10,246 bases of DNA, taken from Chloroflexota bacterium. Lineage in GTDB: Bacteria; Chloroflexota; Dormibacteria; Aeolococcales; Aeolococcaceae. Within the stretch, counting starts at the first letter, position 1, and every line of letters begins with the position of its first letter. The notes beneath the pieces are model-generated. The model saw only the letters and a list, made by a program, of their open reading frames with translations, was not told where the DNA came from and did no database searches. The stretch spans positions 1 through 10,246 of the forward strand of contig JAQBPI010000057.1 of assembly GCA_028287605.1 (NCBI GenBank). The letters run 5' to 3'. A program made the position numbers and the translations under genes. Of this stretch, positions 1-6,655 are shown piece after piece.

Positions 1-340
1 CGAGCTTGGCCTCCTCGCTCGCCATGGTGCGGGGGTCCCACGGCGGCGTCCAGACCAGGTTGACCTTCACGTCGTTGATCCCCGGGAGCACCCGGCAGAC
101 GGCGTCGGCCTGGCTCTGGATGATGCTGCCGAAGGGGCAGTAGGGCGAGGTCAGGGTCATGTCGATGGTGAGCAGCCCTGCGTCGTCGATCGCGTGGTCG
201 TACACCAGCCCGAGATTGATGATGTCGATGCCGATCTCCGGGTCGTAGACCGCGGTGAGGGCATCGAGGATCTGCTCGCCGGTGGGCCGCTCGGCGTCCG
301 CCGTCGACGTGGCCGGGGTGGTCTGCTCGGGGTCGCTCAC
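1..340 (-). CDS. sufT: SufT-like MIP18/DUF59 Fe-S assembly factor (3' end outside window)
   Basis: This is the last visible gene of the suf operon. It belongs to the MIP18/PaaD (DUF59) family, whose SufT members help mature or deliver Fe-S clusters in the cytoplasm. I translated it by hand from a GTG at 340-338. That GTG overlaps the sufU stop (GTGA), with GAGGAGG about 10 bases upstream. The 113 visible residues have a variable N-terminus (1-20), then YDPEIGIDIINLGLVY (32-47), TSPYCPFGSII (64-74) with the conserved cysteine at C68, and VNLVWTPPWDP (93-103). These are the family signatures in order. The frame is open at the left edge, shortly after the usual C-terminal SEEAK motif, so only a few residues are missing. 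Overlap with sufU implies translational coupling. PaaD of phenylacetate degradation is the alternative within the family, but the suf context argues against it. Confidence 0.93.
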   Translation of the reverse strand, partial: MSDPEQTTPATSTADAERPTGEQILDALTAVYDPEIGIDIINLGLVYDHAIDDAGLLTIDMTLTSPYCPFGSIIQSQADAVCRVLPGINDVKVNLVWTPPWDPRTMASEEAKL

Positions 341-807
341 GAGAGGGGTCCCTCCTCGGTGGTCACCGTGCCGCCGCCGCGCTGCAGGCCCTCGAGAAGG
401 GCGTTCCAGGGGAGCACGGCGCACTTGATGCGCAGCGGGATGCGGGCGACGCCCTGCAGCGCCTCGAGGTCGCCGAGGTCGTCGGCGCTGCCGCCCTCGA
501 GCATCATCGCCCTGAAGCGGTGGCCGAGCTCGGTGGCCTCGCCGATGCTGCGGCCGGCCACCCCCTCGCACATCATGCTCGCCGAGGCCCGGCTGATCGA
601 GCAGCCGTGGCCGTCGAACGCGATCTCCTCGACGCTGCCGTCGCGCATCCGCATGGTGAGCAGCACCTCGTCACCGCAGAGCGGGTTGTAGCCCTCCACG
701 GTGACGTCGGCGGGGTCGACGTGACCTCTGTACCGGGGGTTGCGCCAGTGGTCGAGGATGATCTCGCGGTACAGTTCGTCCTCGATCGGCGTCGCGCCTG
801 CTGTCAT
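337..807 (-). CDS. sufU: SufU, zinc-dependent sulfur acceptor / Fe-S scaffold-type protein
   Basis: SufU accepts persulfide sulfur from SufS and passes it to the SufBCD complex. It resembles IscU but is treated in Bacillus as a zinc-bound sulfurtransferase. The 156-residue product has the IscU/SufU fold signatures: LYREIILDHWRNPR (12-25), NPLCGDEV (41-48), GCSISRASASMM (68-79) and RIKCAVLPWNAL (126-137). The expected metal ligands are C44, D46, C69 and C129. The 59 residues between C69 and C129 match the long spacer that separates SufU from IscU. The ATG at 807-805 sits 9 bases after the sufS stop, with AGGATCGGGA just upstream. The stop overlaps the sufT start. Adjacency to sufS fits the known SufS-SufU pairing. 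I see nothing unusual. Confidence 0.96.
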   Translation of the reverse strand: MTAGATPIEDELYREIILDHWRNPRYRGHVDPADVTVEGYNPLCGDEVLLTMRMRDGSVEEIAFDGHGCSISRASASMMCEGVAGRSIGEATELGHRFRAMMLEGGSADDLGDLEALQGVARIPLRIKCAVLPWNALLEGLQRGGGTVTTEEGPLS

Positions 808-816
808 GTCCCGATC

Positions 817-2109
817 CTACCGCGGCGTCCCCGGCGGGCCGAGGATGCGCCCGACCTCCCGGAGCCCCGCACCCAGCGCGTCGATCTCGGCGTGGGTGGT
901 GTAGAGGTAGACGGAGGCGCGGGCCGTCGCCGGCGTCCCCAGGTGGCGCATCAGCGGCTGGCAGCAGTGGTGCCCGGCGCGGATCGCCACGCCCTCGCGG
1001 TCGAGGATGGTGGCGATGTCGTGGGGGTGGATCTCGCCCATGGTGAAGGAGACGGCACCGCCGCGCTCCACCAGCGTGCGGGGACCCTGGATGTCGACGC
1101 CGGCCTCGTCGAGCACCTCGAGGAGGTGGCCGGTGAGCGCCTGCTCGTGGGCGTGGATGCGGTCGCGTCCCACCGCGTCGAGGTAGTCGCACGCCGCCGC
1201 GAGCCCGTGGGCGCCGGCCACGTCGGGGGTGCCCGCCTCGAACTTGGCGGGCACCTCGGCCCAGGTCGACCGGTCCAGCTCGACGCGCTGGATCATGCTG
1301 CCGCCACCCAGGAACGGGGGCATCCGCTCGAGCAGCTCGGGCCGCGCCCAGAGCACCCCGCCGCCCATCGGCCCGCAGGCCTTGTGGCCGCTGAAGGCGA
1401 GGAAGTCGACGTCGAGCTCGCGCACCGAGACGGGCATGTGGGGCACGCTCTGGCAGGCGTCGACGGCGATCAGCGCGCCGCAGCCGTGGGCCAGCTCGGC
1501 GAGCTCGCGGATCGGGTTCACGGTGCCGAGCACGTTGCTCTGGTGGGTCACCCCGAGCAGCCGGGTGGGCTCGCTCAGCAGCCGCGCCGCCACCTCCATG
1601 TCGAGGCGGCCCTCGGCGGTGAGCCCGATGAAGGCGAGGTCGAGACCGGCGCGCTCGGCGGCGAGCTGCCAGGGCACCAGGTTGCTGTGGTGCTCCATCA
1701 GGGTGAGCACGACGCGGTCGCCGGGACGCAGCAGCTCGCGGGCGTACGACGAGGCGACCAGGTTCAGCGACTCGGTGGCGTTGCGGGTGAAGACCAGGCC
1801 GCGGGGGTCGGCGTCGAGGAACGCGGCGACCCGGCGTCGGGCGCCCTCGAAGAGCTCGGTGGCCTCGTTGCCGAGGGTGTGGGCGCCGCGGTGCACGTTG
1901 GAGTTGCTCTGGCGGTAGTAGCGCTCGACGGCGTCGAGCACCTGCACCGGCTTCTGCGACGTGGCCGCCGAGTCGAGGTAGACGAGGGGCCGGTCGCCGA
2001 TCCGGCGCTGGAGGATCGGGAAGTCGGCGCGCACCGCCTCGACGTCGAAGTCCGGCGCCAGCGAGAGCACGCCCCGGGCGGTGGTCCGGGGCGGGACCGA
2101 GATGCTCAC
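817..2109 (-). CDS. sufS: SufS, group II cysteine desulfurase (430 aa)
   Basis: This PLP enzyme converts L-cysteine to L-alanine and leaves a persulfide for SufU. I start it at the GTG at 2109-2107, which overlaps the stop of the Rieske gene (GTGA). The open frame continues further upstream, but that part is a shadow of the Rieske gene, and homologous sequence begins only near residue 20. Landmarks: YLDSAATSQKP (44-54), NSNVHRGAHTLG (69-80), FTRNATESLNLVA (107-119), MEHHSNLVPWQ (138-148), AVDACQS (215-221), the PLP lysine K243 in FSGHKACGP, and the catalytic loop RAGHHCCQPLM with C382 as the persulfide cysteine. A second cysteine (C383) stands where many SufS proteins have alanine. Length is slightly above the usual 405-420 because of about 15 extra N-terminal residues. 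Next to sufU and downstream of sufBCD, it is the operon's sulfur donor. Confidence 0.96.
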   Translation of the reverse strand: MSISVPPRTTARGVLSLAPDFDVEAVRADFPILQRRIGDRPLVYLDSAATSQKPVQVLDAVERYYRQSNSNVHRGAHTLGNEATELFEGARRRVAAFLDADPRGLVFTRNATESLNLVASSYARELLRPGDRVVLTLMEHHSNLVPWQLAAERAGLDLAFIGLTAEGRLDMEVAARLLSEPTRLLGVTHQSNVLGTVNPIRELAELAHGCGALIAVDACQSVPHMPVSVRELDVDFLAFSGHKACGPMGGGVLWARPELLERMPPFLGGGSMIQRVELDRSTWAEVPAKFEAGTPDVAGAHGLAAACDYLDAVGRDRIHAHEQALTGHLLEVLDEAGVDIQGPRTLVERGGAVSFTMGEIHPHDIATILDREGVAIRAGHHCCQPLMRHLGTPATARASVYLYTTHAEIDALGAGLREVGRILGPPGTPR

Positions 2110-2438
2110 GGCATCGCCCCCGCGTCGACCGCGACCCGCAGGGTGCCGTCCACCACCTCGACGCGGTGCACCCGCACCGGGTCGTAGGCGGGCAGCGAGA
2201 GCGGCTCGCCGGTGCGCAGGTCGAAGCACGAGCCGTGCATCGGGCACTCGATGCTGCAGGCCTCGGGGTCGAGCTCGCCCTCGCTCAGCGACGCCTCGGC
2301 GTGCGAGCAGGTGTCGTCGACCGCGTAGAACTGTCCGTTGACGTTGAAGACCGCCACCGGGGTGCCGTCGACGTCCACCAGGGCGGCGTGCCCGTGCGGG
2401 ATGTCCGCGGCAGCGCCCACCATCACCCAGTCGCTCAC
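2106..2438 (-). CDS. Rieske-type [2Fe-2S] ferredoxin within the suf operon
   Basis: A 110-residue soluble Rieske domain with no signal peptide or membrane segment, like the ferredoxin components of aromatic-ring dioxygenases. The cluster ligands are clear: C44-S-H46 in DDTCSHAEASLSEG and C65-P-M-H68 in IECPMHGSCFD, a CxH-x18-CxxH arrangement. The start is the GTG at 2438-2436, overlapping the sufD stop (GTGA) and preceded at 7 bases by a perfect GGAGG. The much longer open frame running upstream from here is a shadow of sufD. Its stop overlaps the sufS start. No oxygenase or reductase gene is nearby, so a catabolic dioxygenase role is unlikely. From position I infer electron supply to cluster assembly or use as an acceptor. 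I know of similar genes in suf operons of other bacteria, but their function is not settled. Confidence 0.92.
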   Translation of the reverse strand: MSDWVMVGAAADIPHGHAALVDVDGTPVAVFNVNGQFYAVDDTCSHAEASLSEGELDPEACSIECPMHGSCFDLRTGEPLSLPAYDPVRVHRVEVVDGTLRVAVDAGAMP

Positions 2439-3784
2439 GCCGGCGCCTCCGCCTCGACGCCGGCCGCGGAGTGACCGGCGACGACCTCGTCGAGCACGCC
2501 ACCGACGAACTCCGCGAAGCCCTCGTGGGGGCAGCGGTCGAGGGCGTCCTGCATGAAACCCCGGACGATCATCCGATCGGCGGCCTCGGGCTCGATGCCC
2601 CGCGAGTGCGCGTAGAAGCGCTGGTCGTCGTCGATGTGCCCGGCGGTGACCCCGTGGCTGCAGCGCACGTCGTTGGCCTGGATCTCCAGCATGGGGATGC
2701 CCGAGGCCTTGGCCCCGCGGGAGAGCATGAGGTTGCGGTTCTGCACGTAGCCGTCGGTCTTCTGAGCCACCCTGTCGACGCTGATGAGGCCGCCGTAGAC
2801 GCTCTGGGCGCGGTCGCGCACCGCCACCTTGAGGAGCAGGTCGCTGTGCGTCGACGGGGCCATGTGGGCCTGGAGCGACTGGTGGTCGAGGTGCTGGTCG
2901 CCGCCGCCGAAGCAGACCCCGGTGAGGGTGGCGTCGGCGCCCGGGCCCTCGAGCAGCGCGTCCCAGTACGCCTTCTGCAGCCGCGACCCGAAGGTGGCGG
3001 CGAAGAAGCGGAGCCGGGAGTCGCGCTCGAGCACCGCGCGGTGGGTGGCCAGGTGCCAGGTGGCGGCGCTCCAGCGCTGGAGCAGGCAGTAGTCGAGTCG
3101 CGCGCCCTCGCCGAGGTGGAGCACGGTGACCGAGTCCGAGAGCATCGTGCCCTGGGCCGCGGGCGACACCTGCAGCTCCACCAGGGTCAGCGAGGCGTTG
3201 GCCTCGAGCACCACCACGGTGGCGGGGAAGACAGCGGCCTGCTCGCCGGCGGCGCTGTAGGCGGCGATCACCGGCACCCGCGCCTCGATCCCCGCGGGAA
3301 CGTGGACGAACACGCCGCCGCGCCAGAGCGCGTTCCACAGCGAGGTGAACTTGGAGCCGTCCACGGGAACGTGGGCGAGGGCCCGGCGCACCGCCTCCTC
3401 GTCGCGCTCCGCCGCCTCCTCGAGCGAGCTCACCAGCACCCCCTGCGCCAGCAGCGGGTCGGTGCCCTCGCAGGCGCGCACCCCGTTGCGGGTGGCGGCC
3501 ACGAAGGCGGCCTCGGGCGCGATCCGCTCGCGCATTTCGCGCAGCGTCGCCAGCAGTCCCGCGCCGTGGCCGGTCTCGCCCGGGTCGGCGACGAACTCGT
3601 CGGGGCGGAGGGCGGAGACGTCGGTGCGCCGGTAGTCCTCGTTGGTGCGGTCGGGCATGGGCAGCGCGGTGTACGCCTCCCAGGCGGCGCGGCGCCGCGC
3701 GGCCAGCCAGGCGCAGGCCGACTCCACACGTGTCGTCACCGCCTCCGGGCCGATCGCCCCGGGGGTCTGCAGCTGGGTCGCCAT
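2435..3784 (-). CDS. sufD: SufD, Fe-S assembly scaffold subunit
   Basis: SufD pairs with SufB in the SufBC2D scaffold, where clusters are built and iron entry is thought to occur. The 449-residue product has the SufBD beta-helix core in its second half: GGGDQHLDHQSLQAHM, then DVRCSHGVTAGHID with the conserved C375-S-H377 (H377 corresponds to E. coli H360), then RFYAHSRGIEPEAADRMIV and GFMQDAL near the C-terminus. The N-terminal half is the divergent helical region usual for SufD, including MPDRTNEDYRRTDVSAL. The ATG at 3784-3782 shares one base with the stop of a 17-codon mini-ORF (TGATG). The nearest GGAGG lies 14 bases upstream, too far to be ideal, and only AAGG is closer, so coupling from that mini-ORF is a plausible route to initiation. 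The stop overlaps the Rieske start. Confidence 0.95.
   Translation of the reverse strand: MATQLQTPGAIGPEAVTTRVESACAWLAARRRAAWEAYTALPMPDRTNEDYRRTDVSALRPDEFVADPGETGHGAGLLATLREMRERIAPEAAFVAATRNGVRACEGTDPLLAQGVLVSSLEEAAERDEEAVRRALAHVPVDGSKFTSLWNALWRGGVFVHVPAGIEARVPVIAAYSAAGEQAAVFPATVVVLEANASLTLVELQVSPAAQGTMLSDSVTVLHLGEGARLDYCLLQRWSAATWHLATHRAVLERDSRLRFFAATFGSRLQKAYWDALLEGPGADATLTGVCFGGGDQHLDHQSLQAHMAPSTHSDLLLKVAVRDRAQSVYGGLISVDRVAQKTDGYVQNRNLMLSRGAKASGIPMLEIQANDVRCSHGVTAGHIDDDQRFYAHSRGIEPEAADRMIVRGFMQDALDRCPHEGFAEFVGGVLDEVVAGHSAAGVEAEAPA
2446..2450 (-). promoter_or_regulatory. Ribosome binding site fixing the Rieske start
   Basis: GGAGG on the minus strand, 7 bases before the GTG at 2438. It lies inside the last codons of sufD and is the best evidence that the Rieske protein is translated as a separate 110-residue product rather than as part of the longer open frame. 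Confidence 0.7.
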
Positions 3785-3837
3785 CAGGCCTTCGACCGCC
3801 TCCGGGCCGGTCCGAGGGTGGAGATGATCCGGGTCAT
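3784..3837 (-). CDS. Candidate 17-codon coupling mini-ORF between sufB and sufD
   Basis: An ATG at 3837-3835 overlaps the sufB stop (ATGA) and opens a frame encoding [17 protein letters not shown]. It ends in a TGA at 3786-3784 that overlaps the sufD ATG (TGATG). A strong GGAGGGG lies 8 bases upstream, inside the end of sufB. So the mini-ORF, not sufD, has the good ribosome binding site. I infer that it relays ribosomes from sufB to sufD. The peptide is basic at its end (RRRSK) and matches no family I recognise. It could instead be a fortuitous reading of a 49-base spacer. No direct evidence of translation is available here. Confidence 0.4.
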   Translation of the reverse strand: MTRIISTLGPARRRSKA

Positions 3838-5234
3838 CCCACCGACCCCTCCATCTGCACCGCCAGCAGCCGGTTGAGCTCGAGCGCGTACTCCATCGGC
3901 AGCTCCTTGACGAACGGCTCGAAGAAGCCGTTGACGATGAGCGCGGTGGCGTCGCCCTCGCTGAGTCCGCGGGACATCAGGTAGAAGATCTGCTCGTCGC
4001 CGATCTTGCTCACCGTGGCCTCGTGGCCGATGGTGACGTCGGGGCTGTCGATGTCCATGTACGGGTAGGTGTCGCTCTGCGAGTTCTCGTCGAGCAGCAG
4101 GGCGTCGCAGCGCACGCTGCTCTTCACCCCGGTGGCCTTCTCGTGGACCTTGATGTGGCCGCGGTAGGAGGTGCGGCCGCCGTCCTTCGAGATCGAGCGG
4201 GAGACCACGTTGCTGGTGGTGTTGGAGGCGACGTGGACGCACTTGGAGCCGGCGTCCTGGTGCTGCCCCTCGCCGGCGAAGGCGGCGGAGAGCACCTCGC
4301 CGTGGGCGTGCTCGCCCATGAGGTAGATGGCCGGGTACTTCATGGTCACCTTGCTGCCCAGGTTGCCGTCGATCCACTCGACCCGGGCGCCCTCGTAGGC
4401 GATGGCGCGCTTTGTGACCAGGTTGTAGACGTTGTTCGACCAGTTCTGGATCGTGGTGTACCGGACGTGGGCGTCCTTGTGGGCGATGATCTCCACCACC
4501 GCGGAGTGCAGCGAGTCGCTCGAGTACGTCGGTGCCGTGCAGCCCTCGATGTAGTGGACGTACGACCCCTCGTCGGCGATGATCAGCGTCCGCTCGAACT
4601 GGCCCATGTTGTCGGAGTTGATCCGGAAGTACGCCTGCAGCGGGATGTCGACGCGCACCCCCTTGGGCACGTAGACGAACGAGCCGCCCGACCACACCGC
4701 GCTGTTCAGCGCCGCGAACTTGTTGTCGTTGGCGGGGATCACGGTGCCGAAGTACTTGCGGAAGATCTCCGGGTGCTCGCGCAGCCCGGTGTCGCAGTCG
4801 CCGAAGAGCACGCCGAGCTTGTCGAGGTCCTCGCGGATGCTGTGGTAGACGACCTCGGAGTCGTACTGGGCGCTCACCCCGGCGAGGAACTTGCGCTCCG
4901 CCTCGGGGATGCCGAGCTTGTCGAAGGTCTGCCGGATCGAGTCGGGGACGTCATCCCAGCTGCGGCTCTGCTCCTCCGTCGGCTTGACGTAGTAGTAGAT
5001 GTTGTCGAAGTCGATCCCGCTGAGGTCGGCGCCCCAGCTCGGCATCGACCGCTTGTAGAAGTGGGCGAGCGCCTTGAGCCGGAACTTCAGCATCCACTCC
5101 GGCTCGTTCTTGTGCGCGCTGATCGCGGCCACGACCTCCGCCGACAGCCCCTTCTCACAGCGGAAGACGGAGACGTCGATGTCGTGGAACCCGAACTTGT
5201 AGTCCTTGGTCAGCTCGTGTGCTTCGACTGCCAT
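3834..5234 (-). CDS. sufB: SufB, core Fe-S scaffold subunit (466 aa)
   Basis: SufB receives sulfur and holds the nascent cluster in the SufBC2D complex. I use the ATG at 5234-5232, one base after the sufC stop. An upstream in-frame ATG at 5288 would add 18 residues with no family similarity, read from within sufC, and AAGGGAG at 9 bases supports the shorter form. Landmarks: [14 protein letters not shown] (44-57), [17 protein letters not shown] (81-97), [10 protein letters not shown] (141-150), [19 protein letters not shown] (182-200), YIEGCTAP (228-235, C232 matching E. coli C254), [12 protein letters not shown] with C376 matching E. coli C405, and [11 protein letters not shown] with H404-E405 matching H433-E434. 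The spacing C376 to H404 equals that in E. coli. All functional residues are therefore present and the length is typical. Confidence 0.97.
   Translation of the reverse strand: MAVEAHELTKDYKFGFHDIDVSVFRCEKGLSAEVVAAISAHKNEPEWMLKFRLKALAHFYKRSMPSWGADLSGIDFDNIYYYVKPTEEQSRSWDDVPDSIRQTFDKLGIPEAERKFLAGVSAQYDSEVVYHSIREDLDKLGVLFGDCDTGLREHPEIFRKYFGTVIPANDNKFAALNSAVWSGGSFVYVPKGVRVDIPLQAYFRINSDNMGQFERTLIIADEGSYVHYIEGCTAPTYSSDSLHSAVVEIIAHKDAHVRYTTIQNWSNNVYNLVTKRAIAYEGARVEWIDGNLGSKVTMKYPAIYLMGEHAHGEVLSAAFAGEGQHQDAGSKCVHVASNTTSNVVSRSISKDGGRTSYRGHIKVHEKATGVKSSVRCDALLLDENSQSDTYPYMDIDSPDVTIGHEATVSKIGDEQIFYLMSRGLSEGDATALIVNGFFEPFVKELPMEYALELNRLLAVQMEGSVG
3846..3852 (-). promoter_or_regulatory. Shine-Dalgarno sequence ahead of the sufB-sufD mini-ORF
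   Basis: GGAGGGG on the minus strand, 8 bases before the mini-ORF ATG at 3837. It is one of the strongest ribosome binding sites in the operon, yet no full-length gene starts after it; sufD begins 62 bases downstream of its 3' end. Confidence 0.55.
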
Positions 5235-5235
5235 C

Positions 5236-6024
5236 TCAGAGGGCTCCCTTCGTCTCGTTCCGAGCTGCCGTACCGGCGGTGCCGGCACCCAGGATGGGGT
5301 CGTAGCCGTCGCTCTCGATGCGCCGGGCCAGGTCGTGGCCGCCGGAGACGACGACGCGCCCCCGGTGGAGCACGTGCACCACGTCGGGGCGCAGGTACTC
5401 GAGGATGCGGGGGTAGTGGGTGATCACCAGCAGGCCCATGTCGGGGCCGGCCACCTTGCCGACGCCCTCGGCGACGGTGCGCAGGGCGTCGACGTCGAGG
5501 CCGGAGTCGGTCTCGTCGAGGATGGCCAGCCGGGGCCGCAGCAGCGCCAGCTGGAGGATCTCCATCCGCTTCTTCTCGCCGCCGCTGAAGCCGTCGTTGA
5601 TGTAGCGGCTGCGGAAGCTCTCGTCGATGTTGAGCTCGCGCATCACCGCGGAGAGGGTGCGCAGGAACTCGCGGGCGGGCATCTCTCTGCCCTGCGCCTT
5701 CAGCGCGGCGCGGAGGAAGTTGACCACCGAGACGCCGGGGATGGAGGTGGGGTACTGGAAGCAGAGGAACACGCCGAGCCGGGCGCGCTCGTCGGCGGCC
5801 AGGGGGAGCAGGTCGGTACCCGCGAAGCTGGCCGAACCGCCCGTCACCGCGTAGCTGGGATGGCCCATGAGGGTGTAGGCGAGCGTGCTCTTCCCGGAGC
5901 CGTTGGGCCCCATGAGCGCGTGGATCTCGCCGGCGGGGACGACCAGGTCGACCCCATTGAGGATCTCCTTCCCCTCGACGCTGGCGCGCAGGCCCTCGAC
6001 GACGAGCTGGGCGGTGTCAGACAT
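5236..6024 (-). CDS. sufC: SufC, ABC-type ATPase of the SUF complex
   Basis: A soluble ABC ATPase that drives conformational change in SufBC2D; it is not a transporter. The 262-residue product has Walker [10 protein letters not shown] (39-47, K45), Q-loop Q90 in [11 protein letters not shown], the signature [13 protein letters not shown] (146-158), Walker B LAILDE (166-171) followed by the SufC-specific [10 protein letters not shown], and the H-loop H203 in VITHYPRIL. No membrane partner is adjacent. The ATG at 6024-6022 overlaps the end of the regulator gene by 8 bases, with GAGG 7 bases upstream. sufB follows after one base. The order sufC-sufB-sufD differs from the E. coli sufABCDSE layout and resembles that seen in several Gram-positive-related phyla. 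Confidence 0.97.
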   Translation of the reverse strand: MSDTAQLVVEGLRASVEGKEILNGVDLVVPAGEIHALMGPNGSGKSTLAYTLMGHPSYAVTGGSASFAGTDLLPLAADERARLGVFLCFQYPTSIPGVSVVNFLRAALKAQGREMPAREFLRTLSAVMRELNIDESFRSRYINDGFSGGEKKRMEILQLALLRPRLAILDETDSGLDVDALRTVAEGVGKVAGPDMGLLVITHYPRILEYLRPDVVHVLHRGRVVVSGGHDLARRIESDGYDPILGAGTAGTAARNETKGAL

Positions 6025-6547
6025 GTGCTGCCTCGTGAACGTGGGAGCTCGGGGAGTGGTCGCGCACGTCCTCGAGCGGGATGAACATGGAGACCGGCGG
6101 GCGCTCGCACACCAGCTCCGCGAGGGTGGTGCCGCTGAGCACCGCGTCGACGCTCTGCTTGAGGCGCTGCCACAGCGTGCGGGAGGCGCAGTCGGTCTCG
6201 CGCACGCAGCAGCCCGCCTCGTAGTCGTGGGCGACGCACTCGACCGGGGCCACCTCCCCCTCGACCAGGGTGATGACGTCGAGGACGGTGATGTCCGCGG
6301 GCCGGTGGCAGAGCACGTAGCCGCCGTGGGCTCCCCGGGTGGCCTCGATCAGGCCCCCGCGCCGCAGCGGGGCGGCGAGCTGCTCGAGGTACGCCAGGGG
6401 CAGGTGCTCGACCCGGGCCACCTCGGCGAGGCTGAGGGGGCCACGGCCGTACGCCTTGGCGAACTCGGTCATCATCCGCAGCCCGTAGTGGGCCTTGGAG
6501 GACACCCGCATCGAGAAGGAGGCATTGCGCGAATTTCCGACCGCCAT
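6017..6547 (-). CDS. Rrf2-family transcriptional regulator, probable Fe-S sensor of the suf operon
   Basis: A 176-residue Rrf2 protein, the family of IscR, NsrR and RirA. The N-terminal winged helix begins at MRVSSKAHYGLRMM (13-26), followed by SLAEVARVEHLPLAYLEQL (39-57) and the wing GLIEATRGAHGGYVL (65-79). Cysteines follow at C80, C104, C113, C114 and C120, then the usual RTLWQRL helix. C104-x8-C113-C114-x5-C120 resembles the IscR triad but with a wider first gap and an adjacent pair. I infer that it binds a [2Fe-2S] or similar cluster and autoregulates the operon as first gene. The start is uncertain: the ATG at 6547 lies 7 bases after a TATAAT box and would be leaderless, while the ATG at 6511 matches the usual family N-terminus but lacks a ribosome binding site. 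I favour 6547. Confidence 0.9.
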   Translation of the reverse strand: MAVGNSRNASFSMRVSSKAHYGLRMMTEFAKAYGRGPLSLAEVARVEHLPLAYLEQLAAPLRRGGLIEATRGAHGGYVLCHRPADITVLDVITLVEGEVAPVECVAHDYEAGCCVRETDCASRTLWQRLKQSVDAVLSGTTLAELVCERPPVSMFIPLEDVRDHSPSSHVHEAAHV

Positions 6548-6554
6548 GGTCAGG

Positions 6555-6560
6555 ATTATA
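6555..6560 (-). promoter_or_regulatory. TATAAT -10 box of the suf operon, leaderless-type spacing
   Basis: A perfect TATAAT on the minus strand within 108 bases of otherwise GC-rich intergenic DNA. Seven bases (CCTGACC) separate it from the ATG at 6547, so transcription would begin at or next to the start codon. No good -35 hexamer is visible at 16-18 bases. A short inverted repeat GACC-N5-GGTC (6539-6551) spans the start codon and could be an operator half-site pair, though with 4-base arms this may be chance. The rest of 6548-6655 holds only a weak 6-bp stem (6610-6636) without a T-tract. Confidence 0.65.
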
Positions 6561-6655
6561 GCTCGCTCGGGCTGCGCCGCCGTTGGAGTCGCTGGTGCGA
6601 ACGCGGGTGGCCGGGCGACACGCCGTCGATCCCGGCTCGCGGAGGCTGAGAGCGA

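Noticed and set aside
520..2187. 555-codon plus-strand open frame opposite sufU/sufS
   Set aside because: It is antisense to two genes with intact active-site motifs. Its translation is rich in H, G, V, D and A with no domain, as expected for the reverse of GC-rich coding DNA.
2110..2502. N-terminal extension of the sufS frame through the Rieske gene (apparent fusion)
   Set aside because: It is the Rieske gene read in another frame; SufS homology begins only after the GTG at 2109.
2439..3338. N-terminal 300-codon extension of the Rieske frame
   Set aside because: The extension is an out-of-frame reading of sufD, rich in R and A. A GTG with GGAGG at 7 bases gives a normal-length Rieske ferredoxin.
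3784..3837. Resemblance of the mini-ORF peptide (IISTLGPA) to the pyruvate kinase N-terminus
   Set aside because: Eight residues with nothing following; no other pyruvate kinase motif in any frame. Treated as coincidence.
2471..5423. Long plus-strand open frames (2471-3877 and 4023-5423) opposite sufD and sufB
   Set aside because: They are antisense shadows of two clearly conserved genes; low-complexity composition and no recognisable motif.
6609..6637. Possible terminator after iscS (GCCGGG/CCCGGC stem)
   Set aside because: Six base pairs around a 15-base loop with no T-tract; too weak to call.
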